A stretch of DNA of 64,000 bases from Chryseobacterium gotjawalense (GCF_030012525.1 NZ_CP124855.1:620001-684000), one strand, 5' to 3'. Positions 44,730 to 55,540 are shown, counted from the stretch's first letter. Program-made: numbers and translations. The notes: generated from the letters alone by a model not told the origin.

Positions 44730-45093
44730 GATGAAATAAAAGAGTGCAGGAAGAAACACTGTCTTATTTCAACATTAAGAAATGAAGAGTAATTAAAATT
44801 TCCTTAGCAGATTATTTTAAAAACCCTTATTGGAAAAAGGAAAATAGTTGCTTAAACTGTACGAACTTGTGAATTATTGCAATCAAAACTTTTGTGATAG
44901 AAAAGAGACAGAACTGACCGCTTATTTTTAAACATTAAGATGAAGAGCAGTTAAGATTTTCTTTTGGAACTGAACAGGAGTTTAAATTTTCTATGCTAAA
45001 AGAAGAGTTTTTTCATAGTAATCGATTGAATAATAACACTTTATAATATCTTTGCATTCGGAATAATAAGTATTAATTAAAAAATAAAAAAAA
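44730..45093. other. Intergenic region yaaA-thioesterase
   Basis: 364 bases with no gene. An imperfect direct repeat (AACATTAAGAAATGAAGAGT at about 44772 and AACATTAAGATGAAGAGCAG at about 44932, both followed by TTAA-ATTTTC) is the main structure, then the promoter at 45026-45054. Confidence 0.6.
45026..45054 (+). promoter_or_regulatory. Promoter of the thioesterase-AraC operon
   Basis: TTG (45026-45028), 18 bases, TATCTTTG (45047-45054). The ATG of the thioesterase follows at 45094 after an A-rich leader. Confidence 0.75.
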
Positions 45094-45501
45094 ATGAACT
45101 ATCATACCAGAAAATGGATCAAACCGGAAGATTTAAATCCTAATCATACTTTATTTGGAGGTCGACTGTTGCAGTGGATCGACGAAGAAGCTGCACTTTA
45201 TGCGATAGTACAACTCGAAACACCGCGTTGTGTCACCAAATATATTTCGGAAATTAACTTCATCAGTTCCGCTAAGCAGGGCGATATTATTGAAATCGGG
45301 ATTGAGGCCATAGATTTCGGAAATACGAGTATCACTTTACGGTGTGAAGTCCGGAATATGATGACGCGACAAACTATTATTACCATTGATAAAATTATAT
45401 TCGTCGGGGTTAATATGGAAGGAAAACCAACAAAGCACGGTAAAACCAAAATTGAATTTATTGCCGACCGGTTAAAAAATCAAGATGAAGATCAATATTA
45501 A
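45094..45501 (+). CDS. Acyl-CoA thioesterase (hotdog fold)
   Basis: 135 residues. The pattern NHTLFGGRLLQWIDEEAALYA is the hotdog helix with the catalytic-type acidic residues of the YciA/BFIT family, followed by EINFISSAKQGDIIEIG. It hydrolyses acyl-CoA to free CoA and acid; chain preference is unknown. Its last 17 bases overlap the start of the metal-sensing AraC gene, so the two are translated together though their functions look unrelated. Confidence 0.92.
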   Translation: MNYHTRKWIKPEDLNPNHTLFGGRLLQWIDEEAALYAIVQLETPRCVTKYISEINFISSAKQGDIIEIGIEAIDFGNTSITLRCEVRNMMTRQTIITIDKIIFVGVNMEGKPTKHGKTKIEFIADRLKNQDEDQY

Positions 45502-46045
45502 AAATATGGTTTGTGACCGCTGTATCTCAGCGGTCAATACCCTATTTAAAGATTTGAAAATCCCGATTTCTGCCCTAGAATTGGGTGAAGCAGAAACGGT
45601 AAATTTACTTTCTCAATCAGAATTAACAATCCTGAATGATCAATTGAAAAAACAGGGATTTGAGCTTCTTGAAGATGCTGTAAAAACTCAAATTGAACAA
45701 ATTAAGAAAATCATTATCATAGAAATCAACAAGTTAGATATTGATGAGGATTTTATTTTATCAAAATTCATCAGTACGCATTTTGGAAAAGATTACAGTT
45801 TACTTTCAAAAACTTTTTCAATGAATGAAAATGTCACTTTGGAGCAGTATTTTATTCTGCAAAAGATTGAGAAAGCGAAGGAACTTCTTTTATACAACGA
45901 ATTTACATTGACAGAAATTTCCCAAAAATTAGGCTACAAAAGTGTTCAGCATCTTTCTGCTCAGTTTAAAAGCTGCACAGGATTCAATCCTACTTCCTTT
46001 AAAAAACTGAAATCTAAAAACCGTATTGCTCTCGATCAGATTTAA
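45485..46045 (+). CDS. AraC-family regulator with N-terminal CxxC metal-binding domain
   Basis: 186 residues. The first 70 residues resemble a heavy-metal-associated ferredoxin-like fold with a CxxC site (MVCDRCISAVNTLF). The C-terminal half is an AraC-type helix-turn-helix (KAKELLLYNEFTLTEISQKL, then GYKSVQHLSAQFKSCTGFNP), though only about the length of one AraC domain. It probably senses copper or silver directly and controls the ATPase gene 110 bases downstream. It starts inside the thioesterase gene (17-base overlap). This fused design is seen in Bacteroidota copper loci. Confidence 0.9.
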   Translation: MKINIKNMVCDRCISAVNTLFKDLKIPISALELGEAETVNLLSQSELTILNDQLKKQGFELLEDAVKTQIEQIKKIIIIEINKLDIDEDFILSKFISTHFGKDYSLLSKTFSMNENVTLEQYFILQKIEKAKELLLYNEFTLTEISQKLGYKSVQHLSAQFKSCTGFNPTSFKKLKSKNRIALDQI

Positions 46046-46155
46046 CGATCAGTAAGTTCAGCGGAATTTCATTATTCTAAATTTTATAACAAACTTCCTT
46101 ATCTTTATAACAGCTTTCGTAGAAAAAGCTGGAAATTTGTAAATAAATCCTAAAA

Positions 46156-48672
46156 ATGTCTCCATCAAACATACCTCCGTCCGAAAGGATTTCGCCAAGT
46201 TCCGTTTATTATTGCCCCATGGAATGTGAAGGTGAAAAAGTGTATTTTACACCGGGAAAACGTTGCCCTGTCTGCAATATGTATCTGGTTCCTATCGAGG
46301 AAAGAGCTGATTATCAAAATAAACCACAGACTTTTTCAAAAACGAACCTTCCTGAAAGTTTTGGCGATAAAATCGGGGAATATTTTTGTCCGATGTTTTG
46401 CGAAAGCGATAAAACCTACCCTTCTGATGTAGGTTGCCCGGTCTGCCACATGCATCTCGAAGAAATCACGCAGGATCTGGTGAATGCGTCATCCCATCAT
46501 CATCACAACAGTGAAAAAAAAGCAGAACCGGTGATTGATCAGGTAAATAACGCAGGAAAGTATTACTGCCCAATGTTTTGCGAAGGCGACAAAGTCTATG
46601 ATTCCAACGTAGGTTGCCCGGTTTGTGGAATGGATCTGGTTAAAATTCCAGAAAAAGGAGAAAAATCTTCCGGTGATGATACTTTTAAACTGTTAAGAAC
46701 TAAATTTCTGACCGCGCTGGTTTTCACCATTCCTGTTTTCATTTTATCGATGGGAGGAATGTGGTTTGAATTTCCTTTTTCAAATAAAACGCAGGGAATC
46801 CTAGAACTTTTACTGTCGGTTCCCGTGATTTTTTATGCGGGTTGGTTTTTATTAAAAAGAGGCTGGATTTCCTTTAAAACCTGGAATCTCAATATGTTCT
46901 CGCTGATAGCATTAGGAGCAGCCGCCGCTTTCATATTCAGTTTGCTCGCTTTATTATTCCCGGAAATTTTACCGCACGAAATTACACATGGCGGAAAAAT
47001 ACCGCTTTACTTCGAGTCCGTTTCTGTGATCTTGACTTTGGTGATTATGGGCCAGATGCTCGAAGCCAGAGCGCACCAGAAAACCGGAAAAGCGATCGAG
47101 GAATTAATGAACCTTTCTCCTGATGAAGCCAATCTTATCATTAATAATATGGAGCGAAAAGTTCCGCTTTCTGAAGTTCGAATTGGAAATATATTACGGG
47201 TAAAACCGGGAGAAAAAATTCCGGTTGACGGAAAAATTACCGAAGGAAATTCGAATGTTGACGAAAGCATGATTACGGGCGAACCAGTTCCGGTAGAGAA
47301 AACCCCGGGAATGATGGTGACCTCCGGAACGATCAACGGAAACGGCAGCTTTCTGATGAAAGCCGAAAAAGTAGGCGACCAAACTTTGCTTTCGCAAATC
47401 ATTAAGATGGTGAATGACGCAACCAAAAGTAAAGCTCCGATACAAAAGTTAGCCGATAAAATATCAAAAGTTTTTGTTCCCACCGTCATCGGAATTTCAA
47501 TTTTGACTTTTATATTCTGGCGGATTTTCGGCGGAGAAAATGCCTTGATTTATGCTTTGGTCAACGCTGTTGCCGTTTTAATTGTGGCCTGCCCATGCGC
47601 TTTAGGTTTGGCAACGCCGATGTCCTTAACCGTCGGAATTGCGAAAGGTGCGAAAAACGGAATTCTCATTAAGAATGCGGAAGCACTTGAACAAATGCAT
47701 AAAGTAAATGTGCTGATTACCGATAAAACAGGTACTTTAACAGAGGGAAAACCAAAACTGGACGAAGTAATTGCGTCAGGGAATAATGATAAAAATTGGG
47801 TTTTGAAATTGGCGGCTTCTCTTAATCAAAATTCTGAACACCCACTTTCGAATGCAGTTTTAACTGAATTTAAAAAAGAAAATCAGGATTTTGAAAAGGT
47901 TGAAAACTTTGAAAACATTTCCGGAAAAGGCGTAAAAGGATCAGTTAAGGGTGAAACTATTTTGTTGGGAAATAATTCTCTTTTAAAACAGTTTAACATT
48001 GAAATTCCAGATTCTTTAGAGCAGAAAATTCAGGAAAATGAAGATCAGGCGAAAACCATTTCTTTTTTAGTAAAAGGAAATCATGTTTTAGGAATCCTCA
48101 GTTTTTCAGATAATATTAAAGAAAGTTCGAAACGCGCTATTCAGTTTTTGAAAGAGAATAATGTGGAAGTGATAATGATGACCGGCGATAATGAACACAC
48201 CGCAAAAGCTGTTGCGCATGAATTGGGGATTGCAAAATATTTCGCAAACTGTCTTCCGCAGGATAAATTAGCAGAAATTAAACGGCTTCAGAGCGAAGGA
48301 AAAATCGTAGCGATGGCGGGCGATGGAATCAATGATGCTCCGGCTCTCGCACAAGCCAACGTAGGAATTGCGATGGGAACCGGAACTGCCGTTGCCATCG
48401 AAAGCGCCCAAATCACTTTATTGAAAGGAGATATTTTAGGCGTTGCAAAAGCGAAAATTTTAAGTGAGAAATTACTGAAAAACATCACAGAGAATTTATT
48501 CTTTGCCTTCATTTATAATACCTTGGGAATTCCTGTTGCGGCAGGCTTGCTCTACCCTGTTTTCGGTATTCTGATGAGTCCGATGATTGCGGCTGCAGCG
48601 ATGAGTTTCAGTTCGCTTTCGGTGATTTTAAATTCTTTAAGATTGAACAGTACTCACTTGAAAATCGATTAA
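46156..48672 (+). CDS. copA: Copper-translocating P1B-type ATPase with three HMBD repeats
   Basis: 838 residues. The N-terminus has three copies of a heavy-metal-binding unit (about 17-45, 76-102, 136-162), each with YxCPMxCE and a later CPVCxM, and a His-rich linker (SSHHHH) between the second and third. The ATPase core has TGEP, the transport motif ACPCALG near residue 480, DKTGTLTEG near 522, and [10 protein letters not shown]. It should export Cu(I) or Ag(I) across the inner membrane. Its likely regulator is the AraC-type gene directly upstream. Confidence 0.95.
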   Translation: MSPSNIPPSERISPSSVYYCPMECEGEKVYFTPGKRCPVCNMYLVPIEERADYQNKPQTFSKTNLPESFGDKIGEYFCPMFCESDKTYPSDVGCPVCHMHLEEITQDLVNASSHHHHNSEKKAEPVIDQVNNAGKYYCPMFCEGDKVYDSNVGCPVCGMDLVKIPEKGEKSSGDDTFKLLRTKFLTALVFTIPVFILSMGGMWFEFPFSNKTQGILELLLSVPVIFYAGWFLLKRGWISFKTWNLNMFSLIALGAAAAFIFSLLALLFPEILPHEITHGGKIPLYFESVSVILTLVIMGQMLEARAHQKTGKAIEELMNLSPDEANLIINNMERKVPLSEVRIGNILRVKPGEKIPVDGKITEGNSNVDESMITGEPVPVEKTPGMMVTSGTINGNGSFLMKAEKVGDQTLLSQIIKMVNDATKSKAPIQKLADKISKVFVPTVIGISILTFIFWRIFGGENALIYALVNAVAVLIVACPCALGLATPMSLTVGIAKGAKNGILIKNAEALEQMHKVNVLITDKTGTLTEGKPKLDEVIASGNNDKNWVLKLAASLNQNSEHPLSNAVLTEFKKENQDFEKVENFENISGKGVKGSVKGETILLGNNSLLKQFNIEIPDSLEQKIQENEDQAKTISFLVKGNHVLGILSFSDNIKESSKRAIQFLKENNVEVIMMTGDNEHTAKAVAHELGIAKYFANCLPQDKLAEIKRLQSEGKIVAMAGDGINDAPALAQANVGIAMGTGTAVAIESAQITLLKGDILGVAKAKILSEKLLKNITENLFFAFIYNTLGIPVAAGLLYPVFGILMSPMIAAAAMSFSSLSVILNSLRLNSTHLKID

Positions 48673-48861
48673 TATCATTAACCACAAAGCCCTATTGCTA
48701 CAAATATTTTCAACACATTATTTTTAACGAAATACTGCGTTCAAAAGGATTACATCTAATAATTTCTGAAAGAAATCTTAATAATCTTAACTTCTTAATT
48801 GAAGGTTAGTGGTTAAATATGATTTTGCGGCTGAATAAAAAGTGGTTTATTTCAGAAAGAA

Positions 48862-49839
48862 TTAGAATTTTCTTTCAATAACGTAATCAAGCATTAACTG
48901 TAATGATTTCTTTGCTTCGGACTCAGGGAAATCAGCCAAAATATCTTTTGCTTTTTGCTGATATTCTTTCATTTTGCCTACCGCATAATCCAGACCTCCA
49001 GATTTTTTCACAAATTCAATGAGTTCTTTAACCCTTTTCTGATCGTTATTGTAGCGTTTTATGGTTGTGAAAAAATACTTACGGTCTTTTTCGTTGGCCA
49101 TTTTTAAAGTGTAAATTAAGGGCAAAGTCATCTTCTGTTCTTTGATGTCAATTCCGACAGGTTTTCCGATAATTGTAGTCGTCAGGTAATCGAATAAATC
49201 ATCTTTAATTTGAAAAGCCATTCCCGTATGCGTTCCGAACTCCATCATTTTTTTGGCTAAAGTTTCATCATTGCTTGCAGAAAGCACGCCGATTTCACAA
49301 CAAGCCGCGATGAGTGTCGCCGTTTTCTGGCGGATAATTTCATAATACACCTCTTCCGTAATATCAAGTTTCCGGGCTTTCTCCAACTGTAACAGTTCAC
49401 CTTCGGCCATCTCGCGAATCGTTCTGGAAATTACCGCTAACAGATCGAAATCTTTGTGATCGGTCGACAGTAAAACCGCTTTTGACAAAAGATAATCACC
49501 AACCAAAACCGCAATCTTGTTTTTCCACAACGCATTGATGGAAAAGAAATTACGGCGTTTGAAACTTTCATCTACCACATCATCATGCACCAAAGTTGCG
49601 GTATGGATCAGCTCGATCATAGACGCGCCACGGAAAGATTTTTCATTCACTTCGCCTACTAATTTCGCACAGAGAAATACAAACATCGGGCGCATTTGTT
49701 TCCCTTTGGTTGTAACGATAAATCGCGTAACCTTGTCCAAAAGTGCCACATTGCTCTGCATCGATTCGTAAAACTTCTGTTCAAAAAGTTTCATCTCTGC
49801 ATTAATCGGTTTTTTTATTTCTTCTACGATGTTCGCCAC
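48862..49839 (-). CDS. Polyprenyl synthetase family protein
   Basis: 325 residues of the trans-isoprenyl diphosphate synthase family. The two aspartate-rich motifs are HDDVVDESFKRR and FQIKDDLFDY; GKQMRPMFVFLCAKL is the early Lys/Arg substrate region. The length and lack of bulky residues just before the first motif fit a long-chain product, such as the octaprenyl side chain of menaquinone, but the chain length is inference. Confidence 0.94.
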   Translation of the reverse strand: MANIVEEIKKPINAEMKLFEQKFYESMQSNVALLDKVTRFIVTTKGKQMRPMFVFLCAKLVGEVNEKSFRGASMIELIHTATLVHDDVVDESFKRRNFFSINALWKNKIAVLVGDYLLSKAVLLSTDHKDFDLLAVISRTIREMAEGELLQLEKARKLDITEEVYYEIIRQKTATLIAACCEIGVLSASNDETLAKKMMEFGTHTGMAFQIKDDLFDYLTTTIIGKPVGIDIKEQKMTLPLIYTLKMANEKDRKYFFTTIKRYNNDQKRVKELIEFVKKSGGLDYAVGKMKEYQQKAKDILADFPESEAKKSLQLMLDYVIERKF

Positions 49840-49932
49840 AAATGATTGATAAAGGATTAGAATTTATGAATAGGCACAAAGATAATTATAAATAAAGAAT
49901 ATGTCAGAATTTATTGGGGCATTCAAATTGAT

Positions 49933-50817
49933 TTATTTCAGTTTTTCAAAAGGAATAAAGTATAAATAAGGTTTTACTTTAAAAACAGGTAAATTAAATT
50001 CCTCACCTGAAATATAAATTCCTTTCCCATCAACTGCAATTCCTTCGATTTGTCCGATGCTTAAAGAACTTCCGAGATAATATTTCTTTGGTTTTTCTTT
50101 AAAGAAAATTCCGGGTTCAGATTCATTAAAAACGGAAAGAAAAACTTCGGCTTTTTTGGTATACCCTACCAGATACAATTTGTTATCAAAATAAGCAGCA
50201 TCCGTAACAACATAACCTGTTGAAAAGGTTTCGGTTTTTTGTGCAGGCTGATTCTCTAAAATAGCGGGATCAATGGTATAATGGGTCGTAGATTTTGAAA
50301 ACCATTCTTTCGTGAAAATGTGAATTTTTCCGTTTAAAAAAATCATGGCTTCTGCATCGAAATCGTTGTTAAGATTTTTCGCGGTGAAATCTTTCTGTTC
50401 GGGATAAAAGAAGGAAATCTCCTTAGCGTTGGCAGCGTTTGAAGCGCTAACAACGCTGTCAAAAGGGATTTTATAAATCACTAAATCTTTCCTGGAACCG
50501 ACATTGTTACCGAAATCACCAATGTATAAATTGGTAGAATCTGAGGCAATTGCTTCCCAGTCTTTATTAATTAAATTGGTTTTAAAAATATTTTTAATTT
50601 TCCCGGAATTTCTGTCGATTTCGAAAATTTCGGAACTGTTTCCGCTATCGTTGATGGTGAAAAGACGGTTGTTGAAAAAATCCAAGCCAGAGTTTTCTTT
50701 TAATGAATCGCTGAAAACTGCTGTTCTGTACCGGTTAATTTTGAACCAGCTATAATCCTGTTGAGCAGAAAAACTCAGTGAACCCAATATCGAGAGTACA
50801 ACAAAAAACTTATTCAT
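49933..50817 (-). CDS. Secreted beta-propeller-like protein, hypothetical
   Basis: 294 residues with a signal peptide (MNKFFVVLSILGSLSFSAQ). The body has repeated strand patterns (GLDFFNNRLFTINDSGNSSE, LYIGDFGNNVGSR, DAEAMIFLNGKIHIFTKEW, QIEGIAVDGKGIYISGEEF) typical of a beta-propeller of the SdiA-regulated/esterase-like kind. No catalytic site can be named. It stands alone between the polyprenyl synthase and a DUF1275 gene on the same strand. Confidence 0.8.
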   Translation of the reverse strand: MNKFFVVLSILGSLSFSAQQDYSWFKINRYRTAVFSDSLKENSGLDFFNNRLFTINDSGNSSEIFEIDRNSGKIKNIFKTNLINKDWEAIASDSTNLYIGDFGNNVGSRKDLVIYKIPFDSVVSASNAANAKEISFFYPEQKDFTAKNLNNDFDAEAMIFLNGKIHIFTKEWFSKSTTHYTIDPAILENQPAQKTETFSTGYVVTDAAYFDNKLYLVGYTKKAEVFLSVFNESEPGIFFKEKPKKYYLGSSLSIGQIEGIAVDGKGIYISGEEFNLPVFKVKPYLYFIPFEKLK

Positions 50818-50890
50818 TTACTATTTTTAATTATTAAATGGCTGTTTAAATTTGTTTAAAAAACACAACAGTCACAATACTTCCATGTAA

Positions 50891-51610
50891 TCACCCGTTT
50901 TTTCGTTTTAATAAAAGGAGCCTGATTTTGATGAAATCGTAAAGCAATCCTCCCAGCAAAATTACTGAGCCGAGAATTAATGATTGGATGCCAAAATGCT
51001 CGAACAAAATACCACCAGAAACACCGCCTACAAAGAACATGAAGATAATCGTAACTCTTAATTTTATAGATTTCAGTAATCTGCGTTTGTGAAATTGATC
51101 TTTATAAAAAAACAACTGAGAAAATTCGATGCCCATATCGGTGAAAAGTCCGGTTAGGTGAGTCGTGCGAACAATCGATTTCGATATACTAGTCACCAAA
51201 GAGTTCTGCATTCCCATGGCAAAAAGCAAGCTGTAAGCGATGACATCGGGATTTGTCTTTATCAGATAATTTCCTGTGAAAGCGATGATTGTAAGTATTA
51301 AAGCTTCAGTAATAATGGGGAAAACATAGGTTTCATTTTCCCTGATTCTGGAATAGATTTCGACCGTAAAATTGGCAAAAAAAGCTCCGAAGAAAAAATA
51401 GAAAACAAACAACGCGACATGAAATGCATTTTCGAAATTGAGTTTGAAAACTTCATCTACAAAAAAAGCAAAATGCCCGGTCACATTGGTTGTCAGTTTC
51501 TGAACGGAAAAAAAGCCTACCACATTCACCAATCCCGCCACAAAAGAAAGTAGCGAAGCGATTCCAAGGTTATGTCTGGGAGTTCTGGTTTTGCCGATGT
51601 GCGAAAACAT
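50891..51610 (-). CDS. YoaK family (DUF1275) membrane protein
   Basis: 239 residues with about six membrane segments. The first part ASLLSFVAGLVNVVGFFSVQ, then TTNVTGHFAFF and MGMQNSLVTSIS, fits YoaK/DUF1275 proteins of unknown transport function. Its ATG overlaps the rlmN stop (TAATG), so it is co-translated with rlmN. Confidence 0.92.
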   Translation of the reverse strand: MFSHIGKTRTPRHNLGIASLLSFVAGLVNVVGFFSVQKLTTNVTGHFAFFVDEVFKLNFENAFHVALFVFYFFFGAFFANFTVEIYSRIRENETYVFPIITEALILTIIAFTGNYLIKTNPDVIAYSLLFAMGMQNSLVTSISKSIVRTTHLTGLFTDMGIEFSQLFFYKDQFHKRRLLKSIKLRVTIIFMFFVGGVSGGILFEHFGIQSLILGSVILLGGLLYDFIKIRLLLLKRKNG

Positions 51611-52644
51611 TACTCACTGCTTTTATTGGCGAGTTGTCCGCAAGCAGCATCAATATCGCCGCCGCGGCTTCTGCGGATCATCACGGTAATCCCTGCTTTT
51701 TCTAACTGCCGAACGTAATTGTCTTCCGCTGCTTTATTGCATTGGTCATATTTTCCGTCTCCGATTGGGTTGTATTGAATTAAGTTTACTTTGCTTGGAA
51801 TCTGTTTGCAATACCGGATCAAAGCTTTGATGTCTTCATCCTGATCATTAATTCCTTTCCAGACACAATATTCAAAAGTGATAATATTTCCTGTTTTTTC
51901 GTACCAATATTTCAGGGAATCCATAATATCGGTTAAAGGGAATTTATCAGAAAAAGGCATGATTTCATTCCGTTTTTTCTCAATGGCAGAATGTAAAGAA
52001 AGCGCCAATTTCACGCGAATATCTTCGTCAGCCAACATTTTAATCATCTTCGGAATTCCCGAGGTTGAAACGGTAATCCGTCTTGGAGACATTCCCATTC
52101 CTTCAGGTTCCGTGATTTTTTTAATCGATTCTACGACGTTTTTGTAATTCATCATCGGTTCGCCCATTCCCATAAACACGATATTTGAAAGTGGCCGCCC
52201 AAAATATAATTTACTTTGTCTGTCGATCAAGGCCACCTGATCTACGATTTCTGCAACTTCCAGATTCCGCATTCGTTTGAGCCGTGCGGTGGCGCAAAAC
52301 TCGCAGTTCAGCGAACAACCGACCTGTGAAGAAACGCAGGCTGTAGTTCTTGTTTCAGTCGGAATCAGAACAGATTCTACCAAAAGTCCATCGTGTAATT
52401 TCACGCCGTTTTTAATGGTTCCGTCTTTCGACCTTTGAAGCTGATCTACCGAAATCGGATTGATGATGTATTCCTGTGAAATACGGTCTCTCAAATCTTT
52501 AGAAAGATTCGTCATCTCATCGACCGAATGCATGTTTTTGCTCCAAAGCCAGTCATAGACTTGTTTTGCACGAAAAGGTTTCTCGCCTAAAGAGACGAAA
52601 TATTCCTGTAACTGATCGAGCGATAAAGTTCGGATGTCTTTCAT
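51610..52644 (-). CDS. rlmN: 23S rRNA (adenine-C2)-methyltransferase RlmN
   Basis: 344 residues. The radical-SAM cluster motif is CSLNCEFCATARL, followed by FMGMGEPMMNY and SLHSA. A C-terminal catalytic cysteine lies in DIDAACGQL. It methylates A2503 of 23S rRNA and A37 of some tRNAs. It overlaps the downstream DUF1275 gene by one base. Confidence 0.97.
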   Translation of the reverse strand: MKDIRTLSLDQLQEYFVSLGEKPFRAKQVYDWLWSKNMHSVDEMTNLSKDLRDRISQEYIINPISVDQLQRSKDGTIKNGVKLHDGLLVESVLIPTETRTTACVSSQVGCSLNCEFCATARLKRMRNLEVAEIVDQVALIDRQSKLYFGRPLSNIVFMGMGEPMMNYKNVVESIKKITEPEGMGMSPRRITVSTSGIPKMIKMLADEDIRVKLALSLHSAIEKKRNEIMPFSDKFPLTDIMDSLKYWYEKTGNIITFEYCVWKGINDQDEDIKALIRYCKQIPSKVNLIQYNPIGDGKYDQCNKAAEDNYVRQLEKAGITVMIRRSRGGDIDAACGQLANKSSE

Positions 52645-52672
52645 AATTTGATATAAGAGCCAAGTAAAAAGT

Positions 52673-52718
52673 AAAAAGAGCCAAGTTTTACAAATGTGTT
52701 TTTTTACTTGGCTCTTTT
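52673..52718 (-). terminator. Terminator between queA and rlmN
   Basis: AAAAGAGCCAAGT (52674-52686) pairs with ACTTGGCTCTTTT (52706-52718). A second copy of AAGAGCCAAGTAAAAAG lies at 52655-52671. Confidence 0.8.
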
Positions 52719-52728
52719 AACTTAATTC

Positions 52729-53778
52729 TTAGATGATCAGCATCGCGTCACCGTAAGAATAGAATTTATATTTGTGCTTGATGGCTTCTTCGTAAGCATG
52801 CATCAGGAAATCTTTCCCAGCGAATGCTGCAACCATCATCATTAATGTAGATTTTGGGGTGTGGAAATTGGTAATCATACAGTTGGCGACACCGAAATCG
52901 TGTGGCGGGAAAATAAATTTATTGGTCCAGCCATGATAAGGTCCGATTTTTTTGTTGGAAGAAACTGAAGTTTCAATCGTTCTCATCGTCGTGGTTCCAA
53001 CTGCGCAAACTCTTCTGCCTTCTGCTACTGCTTTGTTGATGATGTCTGCGTTTTCCTGAGTGATAATCGCTTCCTCTGACTCCATTTTGTGTTTTGATAA
53101 ATCTTCAACTTCAATGGGATTGAAGGTACCTAAACCGACATGAAGTGTAATTTCTGCAAAATCAATTCCTTTGATTTCCAGTCTTTTCATCAAATGTTTA
53201 GAAAAGTGTAAACCTGCGGTTGGCGCTGCTACTGCACCTTCATATTTTGCATAAATCGTTTGGTAACGTTCAGCATCTTCAGGTTCTACTTCTCTTTTGA
53301 AATATTTAGGAAGAGGAGTTTCGCCCAGTTCTTTTAATTTCGCACGGAATTCTTCGTAAGAACCATCGTATAAAAATCGTAAAGTTCTTCCTCTGGAAGT
53401 GGTATTGTCTATAACTTCAGCAACCAAACCTTCATCTTCGGTAAAGAATAATTTATTACCGATTCTGATTTTACGGGCCGGATCTACCAATACGTCCCAA
53501 ACGCGGGTTTCTTTATCCAGTTCTCTTAATAAGAAAACTTCGATTTTGGCTCCTGTTTTTTCTTTATTTCCATACAATCTTGCTGGAAAAACTTTGGTAT
53601 TATTAAAGATAAAAAGATCATGTTCGTCGAAATAATCTACGACATCTTTAAATAATTTATGTTCAATGGTTTGAGTAGCTCGGTTAAGGACCATGAGTTT
53701 TGCCTCGTCTCTGTGTTCTGATGGATGTTCTGCCAAAAGCTCTTCTGGCAAGTCAAAGTTAAAATGGGATGTTTTCAT
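52729..53778 (-). CDS. queA: tRNA preQ1(34) S-adenosylmethionine ribosyltransferase-isomerase
   Basis: 349 residues. Family landmarks are [20 protein letters not shown] at the N-terminus, [32 protein letters not shown] and TMRTIETS. It makes epoxyqueuosine in tRNA from SAM. The length is standard. It stands upstream of rlmN behind a terminator. Confidence 0.97.
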   Translation of the reverse strand: MKTSHFNFDLPEELLAEHPSEHRDEAKLMVLNRATQTIEHKLFKDVVDYFDEHDLFIFNNTKVFPARLYGNKEKTGAKIEVFLLRELDKETRVWDVLVDPARKIRIGNKLFFTEDEGLVAEVIDNTTSRGRTLRFLYDGSYEEFRAKLKELGETPLPKYFKREVEPEDAERYQTIYAKYEGAVAAPTAGLHFSKHLMKRLEIKGIDFAEITLHVGLGTFNPIEVEDLSKHKMESEEAIITQENADIINKAVAEGRRVCAVGTTTMRTIETSVSSNKKIGPYHGWTNKFIFPPHDFGVANCMITNFHTPKSTLMMMVAAFAGKDFLMHAYEEAIKHKYKFYSYGDAMLII

Positions 53779-53971
53779 CTTTTTAAATTACGGTTTAAAA
53801 ATTAGATCCGAAAAACAAAAATTTCCGGAGTGCAAATATACGACATTGAAAAGGCAAAGTCAAGTATATGATGGTTTTAAAAACATTCTTGCTCTATTAG
53901 GGCTATTAACTTTCTATTAATATCAATAATTAAAATTTTAAAGTGGATATAATCGTCAAGGAATTAAAAGG

Positions 53972-54616
53972 CTAGAATTTTAATTCTTTAGGAATCGTAA
54001 TTTTTAGGTCCACATTTTTGTATTCCTTTAAATTAGTTTGACAAATATTATTGTTAAATTTTTCTATACTTTCTGCTACGATGTAATTTCCAATTTTAGA
54101 AAGGTCATAAGTGCTGTCAGACCAATGAAGCCAGTCTGAACGGTATAATTGAATTAAATTTTTATTGGCCTTTTTTAGAGTAAGTTCCTTCTCAACCCTT
54201 GGTTTTTTTGCTCGTTTTGAAGCGTAAATTTTCAAAGAAATAATTTTTGGAGAATCAGCTGAGATTTCAGAAAATTCGTACCGGTAATTTTCATGTTTAA
54301 TGATATTTTGCAACTTAGAAGTATTGACATATAAAAATTGGAATTGAATTTCGTTCCCAACTTTAGATTCTACTACTGAAAAGTGATGGGCTAAATTCCT
54401 TTCATGGTCATAAAGTGTTGCCGTAAAATCTGAATCACTCTTTCTTAACTTTAAATAATAAGAAAAATCATCTGAATTGTTATAACTAACAAACTCATTA
54501 GACCGTTTATTTTGAAGATTCGTACTCACATATTTGGTAAGAAAATCGAATTGGTAAGTTTGAGCAAAACCGAAACTGCCCATCATCAGTAACAGTAAAA
54601 TAGAAATTTTTCTCAT
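53972..54616 (-). CDS. Secreted hypothetical protein
   Basis: 214 residues with a signal peptide (MRKISILLLLMMGSFGFAQ). The mature protein is rich in beta-strand patterns, Lys and Tyr (FDFLTKYVSTNLQNK, KNVDLKITIPKELKF) with one cysteine near the end. I do not recognise a family; it lacks the GLPGLI motif. It is monocistronic and has no telling neighbours. Confidence 0.75.
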   Translation of the reverse strand: MRKISILLLLMMGSFGFAQTYQFDFLTKYVSTNLQNKRSNEFVSYNNSDDFSYYLKLRKSDSDFTATLYDHERNLAHHFSVVESKVGNEIQFQFLYVNTSKLQNIIKHENYRYEFSEISADSPKIISLKIYASKRAKKPRVEKELTLKKANKNLIQLYRSDWLHWSDSTYDLSKIGNYIVAESIEKFNNNICQTNLKEYKNVDLKITIPKELKF

Positions 54617-54756
54617 AACAGGATTTTTTTAGTTACCAGTACTCCATTTATCTTTAAATGAAATTTATAAGTCAAAACAAATATAGAAATTTTACATTGA
54701 AAATGGTGATTGGAATGATAAATGCAATGCTTTAAAAAAAATCAAAATTTATTATT

Positions 54757-55305
54757 ATGAAAAAATTATCATTGCTCACCGGAATACTCGTACTGCTTTT
54801 TACAACAAGTTGTCGGGACATTGTGAATTCGGTTTTAGATGTCTTGCCGCCATTTGATGTTCCGTTTGGTGCAACAGTAGACGTTCCGTTTGCAGCTGTG
54901 AGTACAGCAACTTATACCAGAACTCCGGAAATCCCGATGAATATTGATTTAAATGCGAAGATTAAAGAAAATAATCCCAATTTTTCCATCAATAATCTGA
55001 AATCGGTACAGATCAATACATTGAGTCTGGATTATGTAAGTTCCCAAGGAGGCAACAAATTAGATGTCATCAAAAACGCCAGAATCTATGTGAAATCTCC
55101 TAATCAAACGGAGCGGTTAATCGCCACAGCTTATGATAATACCAATCCCAACTCGATTTCTTTTACATTAGAGAATACAGAGCTTTTAGAATATTTCCGG
55201 ACCAACCAAAATTCCTTAATCATCGAGATTCAGGCAAGCAGGATTACGGCGGATCAAATTAAGATGAAAATGAATGCTGGCTTTAAAATAAAAGTTCAGC
55301 TTTAG
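54757..55305 (+). CDS. Hypothetical lipoprotein
   Basis: 182 residues. The signal ends in LLFTTSCRD, a lipobox with the cysteine at residue 19. The mature part (VDVPFAAVSTATYTRTPEIP and later beta strands) looks like an immunoglobulin-like or LEA-like beta-sandwich; function unknown. It is convergent with ppa and followed by two hairpins. Confidence 0.78.
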   Translation: MKKLSLLTGILVLLFTTSCRDIVNSVLDVLPPFDVPFGATVDVPFAAVSTATYTRTPEIPMNIDLNAKIKENNPNFSINNLKSVQINTLSLDYVSSQGGNKLDVIKNARIYVKSPNQTERLIATAYDNTNPNSISFTLENTELLEYFRTNQNSLIIEIQASRITADQIKMKMNAGFKIKVQL

Positions 55306-55377
55306 GGAATGTTTAAATTTGTGCTGAACCTGTAAGAGACGCATAAGTATCAAATATTTTCATTTGAAACATTTTAG

Positions 55378-55409
55378 GGTAGAAGAAAGCTATTGATTTT
55401 CGTTCTACC
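55378..55409 (+). terminator. Terminator-like hairpin after the lipoprotein gene
   Basis: GGTAGAAGAAA and TTTTCGTTCTACC pair with one bulge, followed after some bases by a T run. Confidence 0.5.
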
Positions 55410-55489
55410 GTAAACTGTTTTTTTCTTTAAACAAATGAAAAATTTAAAAAATTCAAGCACAAGGTTTTTCATGTTTTCACTCAAATAAA

Positions 55490-55517
55490 AATAGACAAAT
55501 GAAAACATTTGTCTATT
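55490..55517 (-). terminator. Terminator downstream of ppa
   Basis: AATAGACAAATG-AAAA-CATTTGTCTATT, a perfect 12-bp stem, with A/T flanks, 24 bases past the ppa stop. Confidence 0.8.
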
Positions 55518-55540
55518 AAATTTTGAATCAATTTGAGGGA

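Noticed and set aside
47007..47489. 160-codon minus-strand frame inside the copper ATPase gene
   Set aside because: Shadow of the ATPase, whose motifs span the region without interruption.
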